Assembly: GCA_913030785.1 (NCBI GenBank) | Contig: CAJWER010000092.1 | Coordinates: 1 to 10,281 of the forward strand | Direction of reading: 5' to 3' | Length of the DNA stretch: 10,281 bases | Origin: an uncultured Chloroflexota bacterium | GTDB taxonomy: Bacteria > Chloroflexota > Dehalococcoidia > Lucifugimonadales > CAJWER01 | Part shown: positions 1-6,801 of the stretch, piece after piece | How the letters are laid out: every line of letters begins with the position of its first letter | Position numbering within the stretch: position 1 is the stretch's first letter | Position numbers and translations under genes: made by a program | The notes under the pieces: generated by a model | The model's database searches: none | What the model saw: the letters and a program-made list of their open reading frames with translations, nothing else | What the model was told of the DNA's origin: nothing

Positions 1-192
1 GTTTGCGCGACCTCCACGTCGGCGGAGTGCCTGGGAGTCCTGGACGAAACTGGTACCCTAGAGCCCGGCAAGAGGGCCGACGCGATTATCGTCAATGGCG
101 ACCCGTCGTCAGACATCAAAGCGTTGCACCACGTGGACACCGTCGTAAAGGCCGGTCAGGTCGTGAAGTGTGGCGGGGCAATGACTGTGTAG
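1..192 (+). CDS. Amidohydrolase family protein, C-terminal end (partial)
   Basis: This is the last 63 codons of a gene that begins before the window; it reads in frame from base 1 to TAG at 190-192. The fragment has the classic tail of metal-dependent amidohydrolases of the imidazolonepropionase-like/prolidase group: an 'AT..AE.LGVLDETGTLEPGKRADA' stretch, then a 'GDPSSDI' turn and the closing beta-strand 'VVKAGQVV'. In this superfamily that segment completes the small beta-sandwich domain that flanks the catalytic TIM barrel. The metal ligands lie upstream and cannot be seen, so the substrate (amide, lactam, urea or similar C-N bond) is unknown. The next gene starts 33 nt downstream, so co-transcription with the alpha/beta hydrolase is likely. 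The family call is firm; anything more specific would be a guess. Confidence 0.87.
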   Translation, partial: VCATSTSAECLGVLDETGTLEPGKRADAIIVNGDPSSDIKALHHVDTVVKAGQVVKCGGAMTV

Positions 193-214
193 TGACTGAT
201 GGTACGGACCAAGT

Positions 215-219
215 GGAGG
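215..219 (+). promoter_or_regulatory. Shine-Dalgarno GGAGG favouring the GTG start at 226
   Basis: GGAGG lies six bases before an in-frame GTG at 226-228. The upstream in-frame ATG at 199 has no purine-rich site before it. This site is the main reason for choosing 226 over 199 as the start of the alpha/beta hydrolase. Confidence 0.6.
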
Positions 220-225
220 CGTGAT

Positions 226-1176
226 GTGGCGGGCGAGTCTGTAGGGGACCTAACGCAGTGGCAAGATCGGCGCGCGCATACCCTGGAATCGATGCAACTG
301 GTGATGGGTCCACTGCCCGACCGGAGCGATCTCGAATCCCTCGACGTTGAGGTGCTTGAGACGGTCAGGATTGCCGGCATCGAGCGCCTAAGACTCAGCT
401 ACGTGGCTGAGCAAGGTGACCGCGTACCCGCATACCTGCTGATCCCCCAGGGGCTCGTCAACGCCGCGCCCGCAATGCTTTGTCTCCACCAGACGACAGC
501 AATTGGCAAGTGTGAGCCGGCGGGTCTCGGGGGCAACCCAAATCTGCACTACGGCCTAGAACTGGCCAAACGAGGCTACGTCACACTGATACCGGACTAC
601 CCGTGGTTCGGTGATAACGAGTTCAACCCGTACACACATGGTTATGCCAGCGCCTCGATGAAAGGGATATGGAACCACATGCGTGCGGTCGACTTGCTGG
701 AAGAACTGCCAGAGGTCGACGGCGACCGCATCGGTTGCATTGGCCACTCGTTGGGCGGGCACAATACCCTGTTCGTGGCAGCGTTTGACGAGCGGCTGCG
801 GGTCATGGTCTCCAGCTGCGGATTCAACACATTTTCGAAATACATGGGTGGCGATCTCGTGACGTGGAGCAGCGAATTCTACATGCCGCGAATCGCAGAT
901 AGGTATGGCAGCGACCCGGCCCTCATGCCCTGGGACTTTTCCGATATGGTCGCCGCGCTCGCTCCCAGGGCCTTGTTCATCAATGCACCCCTTCACGACC
1001 ACAACTTCGAGGTCACCGGAGTGATGGACTGCGTCGAAGCGGCGATGCCGACGTACCAGGCGCAAGGCGCCGGAGACCGACTGGTCGCCACCTATCCTGA
1101 CACGGGCCACGAATTTCCCGCGAGCGAGAGGGAAGCGGCCTACTCATTCATCGACGCTGCTCTTCGTGGCGAGTGA
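226..1176 (+). CDS. Alpha/beta hydrolase, dienelactone hydrolase / acetyl-xylan-esterase-like
   Basis: This is probably a cytosolic serine hydrolase acting on an ester or lactone; no signal peptide is visible. I start it at GTG 226 (316 aa) because of the GGAGG six bases upstream. An ATG at 199 would add nine residues and cannot be excluded. Residue numbers here count from that ATG. The family pattern runs in order: strand 'VPAYLLIP' (76-83), oxyanion-hole region 'LCLHQTTAIGK' (94-104), 'GLGG' (109-112), 'RGYVTLIPDYPWFGDN' (125-140), nucleophile elbow GHSLGG with Ser184, a probable acid Asp267 in 'HDH', and catalytic His304 in 'DTGHEF'. The triad is therefore complete. The 'LHQT...GK.EPAGLGG' block is typical of a group of dienelactone-hydrolase-like enzymes that includes sugar-ester esterases, but the true substrate is unknown. 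It sits between an amidohydrolase and an aminotransferase, with a 22-nt gap to the latter. Confidence 0.88.
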   Translation: MAGESVGDLTQWQDRRAHTLESMQLVMGPLPDRSDLESLDVEVLETVRIAGIERLRLSYVAEQGDRVPAYLLIPQGLVNAAPAMLCLHQTTAIGKCEPAGLGGNPNLHYGLELAKRGYVTLIPDYPWFGDNEFNPYTHGYASASMKGIWNHMRAVDLLEELPEVDGDRIGCIGHSLGGHNTLFVAAFDERLRVMVSSCGFNTFSKYMGGDLVTWSSEFYMPRIADRYGSDPALMPWDFSDMVAALAPRALFINAPLHDHNFEVTGVMDCVEAAMPTYQAQGAGDRLVATYPDTGHEFPASEREAAYSFIDAALRGE

Positions 1177-1198
1177 CATTCAATGGGAGACTGATGCA

Positions 1199-2467
1199 AT
1201 GACCATCGAAAGACTAGCGCTGCATGGAGGCTTTCCCGCCATCACCATCAACCAGACCGAGGCGTCCCGCTGGCCAATTGTCGGGCAGCAGGAGATGGAC
1301 ACTGTCGCCGATGTGACCAGTAGCGGCGGGTGGTCGGACAACGAGACGGCGATCAGGCTTGAGGAGCAGTGGGCTGCATACCTCGGGGTACGCTACGCCC
1401 TGGCCCACAATAATGGCACGTCGGCGCTTCATGCATGCGCCTTCGCGCTCGGGCTCGGCCCTGGCGACGAGGTGATCTGCCCTGCAACCACGTTCTGGGC
1501 TACGGCGATGCCCGTCCTTAGCGTCGGGGCGATTCCGGTGTTCGGCGACGTGGACCCGGTCTTCCTGAACCTGGACCCGGAGGATGCCGAGCGCAGGATC
1601 ACTTCGCGCACGAAGGCCATCGTGGTGTGCCACCGAGGCGGCATGCCATGTGACATGGACGCGTTCGTCGACCTTGCGTCCAGGCACAGGCTCAAGCTGA
1701 TCGAGGATGCCTCCCACGCGCATGGAGCTACCTATCGCGGACGGAAAATAGGCTCTTTCGGAGACGTCGCCGGGTTCTCGATGCAGACCAGCAAGCTCAT
1801 GCCCGCGGGCGAGGGCGGACTGTTCGTTACCAACGAGCGAGAGTACCTGGACCGGGCCGTGCTTCTGGGCCACTACGAGAGGATCAAGGGCGTTGAAGAT
1901 GAGGAGGACAGACGTCTCCAGCACACCGGATTCGGGTTCAAGTACCGCATCAGTCCTCTGAACGCCGCGCTCGGCGAGGCCTCGCTTGACCAGCTGGACG
2001 ATCGCAACGAGGCGCGGAATGCCGGGATCCGCTACCTGCGGGAGCAGCTTGCCGAGGTGCCCGGGGTCGTCTCGCCGGAGATTCCCGACCACATCGGTGC
2101 GGTCCACTACCTGCCAGGCTTCATGCTGTACGAGCCAAGTCAGCTCGGGGGCCTGCCGGTGGACCGCTTTGTGGAGGCACTCAAGGCGGAGGGGGCCCAG
2201 GTTGAGGGGGGCACGTCGATGCGCCACCGCGGGGGTCTGCATGTGCAGCCCGTGTTCACCGAGCGCAAACACTGGGCCTTCGAGCACCCGGCCAACGCCG
2301 AGTCGGTGCGGAACGTCGAGTACGGCGAGGGGCAGCTACCGGTCACCGATGACCCGCCAAAGGACCGCATAGACCTGCCACTGCTGCCAAGGCCCACCCA
2401 GGAGCTGCTCGACCAGTACATCGAGGCGTTCCGCAAGGTCGCCGTGAACGCGGCAAGCCTGGCATAG
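1199..2467 (+). CDS. DegT/DnrJ/EryC1/StrS family PLP-dependent aminotransferase
   Basis: This is a fold-type I PLP enzyme of the sugar-aminotransferase/AHBA-synthase family, which normally moves an amino group from glutamate or glutamine to a keto-sugar or cyclic ketone. I start it at ATG 1199 (422 aa) because GGGAGA at 1185-1190 sits eight bases upstream; an in-frame GTG at 1166 would overlap the previous gene. Visible landmarks, numbered from that ATG, are the 'SSGGWSDN' N-terminal motif (~41-48), the phosphate-binding 'NNGTSAL' loop (71-77), 'CHRGGMPCDMD' (~144-154), 'EDASHAHGA' with the pyridine-nitrogen Asp170, and 'SKLMPAGEGG' with Schiff-base Lys199. A C-terminal 'HRGGLHVQPVF' block resembles the family's 'lH.qP.f' substrate-loop motif. 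All key residues are present, so it should be active. No other sugar-nucleotide or antibiotic gene is nearby, so a role in amino-sugar synthesis is not supported by context. The substrate is open. Confidence 0.93.
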   Translation: MTIERLALHGGFPAITINQTEASRWPIVGQQEMDTVADVTSSGGWSDNETAIRLEEQWAAYLGVRYALAHNNGTSALHACAFALGLGPGDEVICPATTFWATAMPVLSVGAIPVFGDVDPVFLNLDPEDAERRITSRTKAIVVCHRGGMPCDMDAFVDLASRHRLKLIEDASHAHGATYRGRKIGSFGDVAGFSMQTSKLMPAGEGGLFVTNEREYLDRAVLLGHYERIKGVEDEEDRRLQHTGFGFKYRISPLNAALGEASLDQLDDRNEARNAGIRYLREQLAEVPGVVSPEIPDHIGAVHYLPGFMLYEPSQLGGLPVDRFVEALKAEGAQVEGGTSMRHRGGLHVQPVFTERKHWAFEHPANAESVRNVEYGEGQLPVTDDPPKDRIDLPLLPRPTQELLDQYIEAFRKVAVNAASLA

Positions 2468-2507
2468 CGGGGTGCGCGAAAACTGAACTCGACCAGATCG
2501 CCTCACC

Positions 2508-2575
2508 TTCCCAAAAGAAGGAAAACATGTATGTGAGGGGCACCCTCACACTCCCGGCATAGGGGCTTCGCTCCT
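2508..2575 (+). other. Cluster of stem-loops after the aminotransferase gene
   Basis: The 238-nt gap between the aminotransferase stop and the flavoprotein start holds three hairpins. The best is a perfect 8-bp stem, TGTGAGGG (2532-2539) and CCCTCACA (2543-2550), with a 3-nt loop. Just before it is a weaker CCTTC/GAAGG stem (about 2508-2523). After it, AGGGGC-TTC-GCTCCT (2561-2575) can form a 6-bp stem with one G-T pair. None is followed by a T run, so a classic intrinsic terminator is not shown. They may slow or end transcription, stabilise the 3' end, or be relics of an intergenic repeat. Confidence 0.45.
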
Positions 2576-2624
2576 CTGCACACCCCTGTTTCGACTGTCT
2601 GATCTCACGGCCCGAAGCCGTCCA

Positions 2625-2651
2625 TTGACTGCCTTCGATGCATATTATAGA
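2625..2651 (+). promoter_or_regulatory. Candidate sigma70-type promoter for the flavoprotein unit
   Basis: TTGACT (2625-2630) matches five of six bases of the -35 consensus. A locally AT-rich block follows, giving TATAGA at 2646-2651 (spacer 15) or the overlapping TATTAT at 2643-2648, which has a better hexamer but a 12-nt spacer. The spacing is short of the ideal 17 in either case. Its position, 55-80 nt before the flavoprotein start and after a hairpin cluster, fits a new transcription start. It also argues against the in-frame TTG at 2625 being a start codon. Confidence 0.4.
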
Positions 2652-2688
2652 GTGTGCCCGCCAACCGGCCCCTTACTAGAAATACCCT

Positions 2689-2693
2689 GGAGG
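2689..2693 (+). promoter_or_regulatory. Shine-Dalgarno GGAGG used to place the flavoprotein start
   Basis: GGAGG directly abuts the in-frame ATG at 2694, which is too close for that codon. It lies 12 nt before the in-frame ATG at 2706, which is long but usable. This favours 2706. The start remains uncertain by four codons. Confidence 0.5.
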
Positions 2694-2705
2694 ATGAGTT
2701 CAACC

Positions 2706-4442
2706 ATGCACAAAACAATCGAGGCCGGTGTCCTTATTATTGGCGGAGGCGGTTCCGGGTGCAGGGCGGCGATCGAGGCTCACGACCAGGGCGCCGATGT
2801 ACTGATGATCGTTAAGGGTCGGCTCGGCAACAGCGGGTGCACCCTCAACGTCGGGACCAGCGCCGCAGTCGGAGAGTGGGGCGACCCTGACGACACGCCT
2901 TTCTCGGCGATGGAGGACCTCCTGGAGCACGGTGGATACCTTGGAGTCCAGAATCTGGCGAAGGTGTTGGCAGAGGAGGCGCCCGACAGGGTTCGGGAGC
3001 TGGATGCGTGGGGCATCGACTTCGAGCGCAACGAGGACGGCAGCATAGCCGTCGACGAGGACGCAGCGCACTCATTCGCCCGGAACCTGATATTCAAGCC
3101 TGCCAAGCCCAGTCACCACCACTACGGCTCCCCTCCTGGAATGGCCATGATGGACGTGCTCATGGAGCAGATGGAAGCCAGGAACATCCGCGTCATGAAC
3201 GACGTGGTGCTGGTCGATCTGCTGACCAATGATGGCCGCGTAGTCGGCGCGACCGCCATCGACTGCAACAGCAACAAGTTCGTGGTAATCAAGGCCAGCG
3301 CTACGATACTGGCCACAGGGACCTACAGCCAGATCTACTCGCTAACGACAGTCTCCGAGCAGGAGACTGGGGACGGCCAGGCAGCCGCGTTCAGGGCAGG
3401 CGCCGAGTTGATGGACATGGAGAACACGCAGTTCGTGCCTACGTCGGTCGGCTACCCGCCGGGGTCTGTTTTTCTCAACGCAAAGGGCGAGAAGTTCCTG
3501 GAGAAGTATGGTGTTGACAACCCACATGTGCAGACGAAGGAGACTTTGACCTTTGCGGTGGGTATGGAATTGAAGGAGGGCCGTGGGACGGAACGCGGAA
3601 CCATCCTGATCGACATGACCAACCTCACCGACGACAAGCGCTGGGCCGCGCGGCGGGAGGAGTTTACCAAGAGCCTGAAGGAGTCCGGCAGTCCGTATCC
3701 GGGGTTCAAGGCCGAGAGCATCGACCTGGCCGCTCGGCCGTTCGAGACCGGTCCGCTGGCCCATACCGCCACCGGCGGCATCCGCATCAACACCCAGTGC
3801 GAGACCACCCTGCCAGGGCTATACGCCGCCGGCGCGGTTGCCGGCGGAGTGTACGGCCATGCCCGGCCTCAGGGCTTCACGTCGATGATTACCGTTGTAT
3901 ATGGGCGAAGGGCCGGGCTCTACGCCTCCCAAGGGGCAAAGGATACCGGTGAAGTGACGCTGGACGAGGCAGCCGTCGAGGCCAGCTTCCAGAGGGCCAC
4001 GGGCCTCGCGCAGGCTCTGGCGGGTGTGAAGCCGAGCGACGTGAAGGCTCAGATCAAAGACATCATGACCGCCAGCGCCTGGGTCATCAAGGATGAGGAG
4101 ACCCTCAGCGCCGGGTTGAGTCAAATCCTGGAGATCGGGGAGATGGAGCGCCAGCGCGCCAAGGACTCGACACTCAAGTCCAACCCGAGGGATGGATTTG
4201 AGTGGGCGGAGGCCCTGGAAATACCCAATATGCTGGTTTCGTCGGAGCTGATGCTTCTGGGAGGCATCAAAAGAGAAGAGAGCCGCGGTGCGTTTTTCAG
4301 GTACGACTTCCCCAACACCGATGACGAGAAGTGGATGAAGAACATCATCTACAAGCAGGTCAACGGCGAGACGGTGCTGGAAACGGCAGATGTCGATCTC
4401 AAGTACTGCGGCCCTGGAACCAGATCCCACGCCACGGCGTAG
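2706..4442 (+). CDS. FAD-dependent oxidoreductase, succinate dehydrogenase/fumarate reductase flavoprotein-like (COG1053 type)
   Basis: This is a 578-aa flavoprotein from ATG 2706. The N-terminus has the Rossmann dinucleotide-binding motif GGGGSG (13-18). Later FAD-contact blocks follow: 'LGNSGCTLNVG' (40-50), 'ATILATGTYSQ' (~199-209), 'TGDGQAAAFRAGA' (221-233), 'LAHTATGGIRIN' (351-362) and 'GLYAAGAVAGGVYGHARPQG' (371-390). A C-terminal capping/helical region contains 'REESRGAFFRYDFP'. The layout matches the flavoprotein subunit of fumarate reductase, succinate dehydrogenase and adenylylsulfate reductase. The fumarate-handling residues are not conserved: 'QFHPTG' reads QFVPT (242-246), the 'ARGEGG' segment with the catalytic Arg reads 'GYPPGS', and the cap ends 'GAFFR' instead of 'GAHxR'. 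The covalent-FAD His is also missing, so FAD is probably bound non-covalently. It should bind FAD but reduce or oxidise something other than fumarate or succinate. No iron-sulfur or membrane subunit is next to it. SRPBCC and thioesterase genes follow on the same strand. Confidence 0.88.
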   Translation: MHKTIEAGVLIIGGGGSGCRAAIEAHDQGADVLMIVKGRLGNSGCTLNVGTSAAVGEWGDPDDTPFSAMEDLLEHGGYLGVQNLAKVLAEEAPDRVRELDAWGIDFERNEDGSIAVDEDAAHSFARNLIFKPAKPSHHHYGSPPGMAMMDVLMEQMEARNIRVMNDVVLVDLLTNDGRVVGATAIDCNSNKFVVIKASATILATGTYSQIYSLTTVSEQETGDGQAAAFRAGAELMDMENTQFVPTSVGYPPGSVFLNAKGEKFLEKYGVDNPHVQTKETLTFAVGMELKEGRGTERGTILIDMTNLTDDKRWAARREEFTKSLKESGSPYPGFKAESIDLAARPFETGPLAHTATGGIRINTQCETTLPGLYAAGAVAGGVYGHARPQGFTSMITVVYGRRAGLYASQGAKDTGEVTLDEAAVEASFQRATGLAQALAGVKPSDVKAQIKDIMTASAWVIKDEETLSAGLSQILEIGEMERQRAKDSTLKSNPRDGFEWAEALEIPNMLVSSELMLLGGIKREESRGAFFRYDFPNTDDEKWMKNIIYKQVNGETVLETADVDLKYCGPGTRSHATA

Positions 4443-4562
4443 CAGCCGCGGGACGGGGGGGATACAAGCGTTGGGGATCGACGCCCGCCCTGGCAAGCCC
4501 CGGGGCGGCGTGCCGCTGTGTCGCCCACTCGTCCCGGCCAGTGAGATGTTGGACACAAACCC

Positions 4563-4997
4563 ATGATCGAAATTGACCACACCGTAACCATCGCCCGGCC
4601 TCTGGAAGAGGTTTGGGACTTCGTGTCCTACCCCGCCAACAACCCTCAGTGGCAGTCGGGCGTTGAGCTATCAGACCAGTCACCGTCTGGACCGGTAAAG
4701 GTTGGCACTCGGGTCCGTATTGTACGAAGGATCATGGGGCAGAAGATCGAGTTGGTGTTCGAAACTACCGTGTTCGAGCCCAACGCACAGTTCGCCTTCA
4801 AGAGCCTGTCAGGTCCGCTACCCATCTCAGGGTCGATAGCCGTGGCGGCCACCGACGGCGGCACGGAACTGGCCTACCACGCAACCGGAGAGGCAGCCGG
4901 GGTCCTCGGTCTGGGCGAGACCATCATTTCAGGCCTTGTGAATAAGCAGGTCGGAGACGACCTCAAGGCGCTCAAAAAGCTGTTGGAGTCCGGCTAG
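4563..4997 (+). CDS. SRPBCC (START/Bet v 1-like) family protein
   Basis: This is a 144-aa protein with the helix-grip fold signature of the polyketide-cyclase/CoxG-like SRPBCC group. It opens with strand 'IDHTVTIARPLEEVWDFV' (4-21), then the conserved 'P.N.PQW..GV' turn (27-35), 'VGTRVRIVRRIMGQKIEL' (47-64) and late strands 'GTELAYHATGE'. A long C-terminal helix (~115-142, 'VGDDLKALKKLLES') closes the hydrophobic cavity. Length is typical for the family. Such proteins bind or shield hydrophobic ligands, and a few catalyse cyclisation or dehydration; no catalytic residues are fixed, so no reaction can be given. The start at ATG 4563 is set by the family N-terminus, since the upstream sequence has only a weak GGA. 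The gene lies 120 nt after the flavoprotein and 59 nt before the thioesterase, so shared transcription is plausible. Confidence 0.85.
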   Translation: MIEIDHTVTIARPLEEVWDFVSYPANNPQWQSGVELSDQSPSGPVKVGTRVRIVRRIMGQKIELVFETTVFEPNAQFAFKSLSGPLPISGSIAVAATDGGTELAYHATGEAAGVLGLGETIISGLVNKQVGDDLKALKKLLESG

Positions 4998-5056
4998 CCG
5001 GCACCTGGCGTATCGCACCTCGCCCCACAAAGACACCTTTGGAGTGTGACCACAAC

Positions 5057-5539
5057 ATGGACAGTCCACGCCTCTCTCTGAACGACGACACGGACTATGG
5101 CCTTTGCTTCGCGTGCGGACCGCGCAACGCTGCGGGGCTGCACCTGATCTTCCAGCAGGTCGGGGACACCGTCACCACGACGTTTCGTGGCAGGGAGGAT
5201 CACCAGGGATTCCCCGGCCACGTGCACGGCGGTGTGATCGGCGCTTTGCTGGACGAGGTGATGAGCCGGGTACCGCTGCTCGATGGGCGGTGGGCGATGA
5301 CGGCGCGGATGGACTTGCGGTTCCGCAGGCCGGTGATGGTCGGCGAGGAAGTGACGGCAGTTGCCGAACGGGTGCGGGAGATGAGAGGGTTCGTTGAGGC
5401 CAGCGGCAGGGTGCTGTTGCCCAACGGGGATATTGCCGCGGATGCAATAGGTACCTTCAAGTACCTTGGGGACGAGACGTTACGAGGAATGAGCGCCGAG
5501 TATCCACGACTGGCCGAGGAGTGGATGCGAGGCTCGTAG
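5057..5539 (+). CDS. PaaI-type hotdog-fold acyl-CoA thioesterase
   Basis: A 160-aa hotdog protein, about the usual length. It opens with the 'CFACGPRNAAGLHL' block (17-30), characteristic of a PaaI-like subgroup whose members begin with a Cys-rich 'CFxCGxxNxxGL' motif. It then has the catalytic-helix region 'FPGHVHGGVIGALLDEVM' (52-69), with the HGG motif (57-59) and acidic Asp66/Glu67. The long strand 'MDLRFRRPVMVGEEVTAVAERV' (85-106) completes the fold. The family cleaves acyl-CoA thioesters in the cytosol, usually as dimers or tetramers. ATG 5057 is chosen because GGAG (5041-5044) lies 12 nt upstream and the conserved region begins soon after; an in-frame TTG at 5039 would add six unlikely residues. 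It is the last gene of the + strand unit and faces the convergent ligase. The acyl group hydrolysed is unknown. Confidence 0.9.
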   Translation: MDSPRLSLNDDTDYGLCFACGPRNAAGLHLIFQQVGDTVTTTFRGREDHQGFPGHVHGGVIGALLDEVMSRVPLLDGRWAMTARMDLRFRRPVMVGEEVTAVAERVREMRGFVEASGRVLLPNGDIAADAIGTFKYLGDETLRGMSAEYPRLAEEWMRGS

Positions 5540-5586
5540 GGGTGTACGGTCTACGCCGGTGAGATGGCGACAGCCACACCACTCGC

Positions 5587-5699
5587 CCATGTCACCCTAA
5601 GAGGATGCGAAGGTCTGGGGACGTGGGGCTTCTCTTTCGACCGTCAATGACACGCGGCCCCAACACCTAAGACGTAATACGTGCTTGATGACAATATGG
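5587..5699. repeat. Palindromic intergenic repeat, copy A (decayed)
   Basis: The 219-nt gap between the convergent thioesterase and ligase genes holds a 113-bp element homologous to the one at 9987-10102. The left arm shares CCATGTCACCCT (5587-5598) and GTCTGGGGACGTGGGG (5613-5628) exactly with the other copy, with few differences between them. The right end, ATGACAATATGG (5688-5699), is a damaged form of the other copy's ATGACATGG. The similar total length (113 against 116 bp) supports the whole stretch being one element. The 5' part resembles a known kind of dispersed 'GTCA..CTGAGCG...GAAG..TCTG' intergenic repeat. It encodes nothing and may act as a bidirectional terminator between the two genes. 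Confidence 0.7.
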
Positions 5700-5758
5700 T
5701 TGCAGACTTACCCCAAGCGGTGCAAGGTCGCGTTGATCGTGGTTAGGCGGAAAGCGTG

Positions 5759-6793
5759 TCAGCCGACGGGCAGGATGCTCGGCCAGCCGGGGGCGTCCTC
5801 GAGCTTGCAGTCAGCCGGCGGCGCGTCGTGCCTACTGTGCATGTATACCGGGAACCGAAGCTGACCGTCGTAGGAGAACTCACCATAGCTAACCCTGGCC
5901 ACCATCTCGGGGCGGCACCAGTACATGAACCTGGGAATGTAGGGGATGGTTTCGAAGGGAGACTCAGGGGTCACCAGGGCCTCCATCTCGCCGTAGATTC
6001 TCTTCGTCTCGGCCGGGGTGAAGCCCGTCTCTACCTTTCCCACGTAGGACAGGCGCTGGTTGCCATCGTATAGCCCCAGGAGGAGAGAGGCGAACGGCTC
6101 CCGGCGCTTGCCGCCAAAGGTATAGCCTCCTACGATAAAGTCACACTCCCGAACCCGCTTGATTTTGTGCCAACTGGGGCTTCGTTTGCCGGGGTAGTAG
6201 GCGCTGGACTTCTCCTTCGCCATGATCCCTTCAAGGCCGTGTTTGCCGGTTGCGTCGTAGAGCGCAATTCCGTCGCCTTCAATGAACTCCGAGGGCTGGA
6301 TGGTTTTGCCTGGCTCTAAAATGTTTTCCAGGAGCAGCTTGCGGAAATCGAGGGGCTCATCCATCACGGGCTTGCCACGAATGTATAAGACGTCGAAGGC
6401 CACGAAGTGAACAGCGGGGGTGCGGACGACTCGGCCACTCGCCCTGCGCCGCATGCGCCGTTGCAACTGCTCGAAGCTGGGGTGGCCGTCGTCGTCGAAG
6501 CAGACCAACTCGCCGTCAAAGACGGTGTTATCGGCCCGCACATACTTCGCAGCGTTGGCCAGTTCAGGGAACAGGTGGGTCAGATCTTGGAGGTCGCGTC
6601 CCTGAATCCTGACGCGGCCGTCCTCAATGAAAAGCAGTGCACGGATACCGTCCCACTTCAGCTCGAAGATGTGTTCGGCCGAGTCGAAGGGTCCTCTGGC
6701 CAGGCGCGCGAGCATCGGCCTGATGGCCTGAGGCAGAGTGACGGACGCCGAGATGGCCCGTGGGGTTGAGGCGTTTTCTTGGAACAGGGTCAT
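5759..6793 (-). CDS. ATP-dependent DNA ligase (LigD ligase-domain-like)
   Basis: A 344-aa stand-alone ligase that seals nicks through an enzyme-AMP intermediate, of the bacterial type linked to end-joining or repair. Nucleotidyltransferase motifs are in order: motif I ELKWDGIR with adenylated Lys46, 'GRDL' (65-68), motif III 'FDGELV' (92-97), motif IIIa 'HFVAFDVLY' (129-137), motif IV 'LEGIMAKE' (187-194) and motif V 'SWHKIKR' (207-213, Lys210 and Lys212). An OB-fold domain follows: 'DFIVGGYTFGGKRREPFASLLLGL' spans 218-241, with 'SYVGKVETGF' and 'RPEMVARVSYGEF' after it. Motif VI, usually RxDK, reads RHDA (321-324), so its Lys is replaced. The polymerase and phosphoesterase domains of LigD are absent, and no Ku gene is in view. 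Start is ATG 6793; there is no Shine-Dalgarno, but a promoter sits right upstream. It is divergent from the SMP-30 gene and convergent with the thioesterase. Confidence 0.94.
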   Translation of the reverse strand: MTLFQENASTPRAISASVTLPQAIRPMLARLARGPFDSAEHIFELKWDGIRALLFIEDGRVRIQGRDLQDLTHLFPELANAAKYVRADNTVFDGELVCFDDDGHPSFEQLQRRMRRRASGRVVRTPAVHFVAFDVLYIRGKPVMDEPLDFRKLLLENILEPGKTIQPSEFIEGDGIALYDATGKHGLEGIMAKEKSSAYYPGKRSPSWHKIKRVRECDFIVGGYTFGGKRREPFASLLLGLYDGNQRLSYVGKVETGFTPAETKRIYGEMEALVTPESPFETIPYIPRFMYWCRPEMVARVSYGEFSYDGQLRFPVYMHSRHDAPPADCKLEDAPGWPSILPVG

Positions 6794-6801
6794 GGGGGTC
6801 T

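Noticed and set aside
1166..1198. A GTG start for the aminotransferase overlapping the hydrolase stop
   Set aside because: The ATG at 1199 has a well-spaced GGGAGA and fits the family N-terminus; the extra 11 residues are not conserved-looking.
1214..2287. A long open frame on the minus strand (357 codons) inside the aminotransferase gene
   Set aside because: It is a shadow of a GC-rich gene: the + strand frame has full DegT motifs, while the minus translation shows no recognisable domain.
2532..2550. The perfect 8-bp hairpin as a confirmed intrinsic terminator
   Set aside because: No T run follows the stem, so only a stem-loop can be claimed.
3819..4580. A 253-codon minus-strand open frame over the end of the flavoprotein gene
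   Set aside because: It overlaps a well-supported gene and its translation has no family features.
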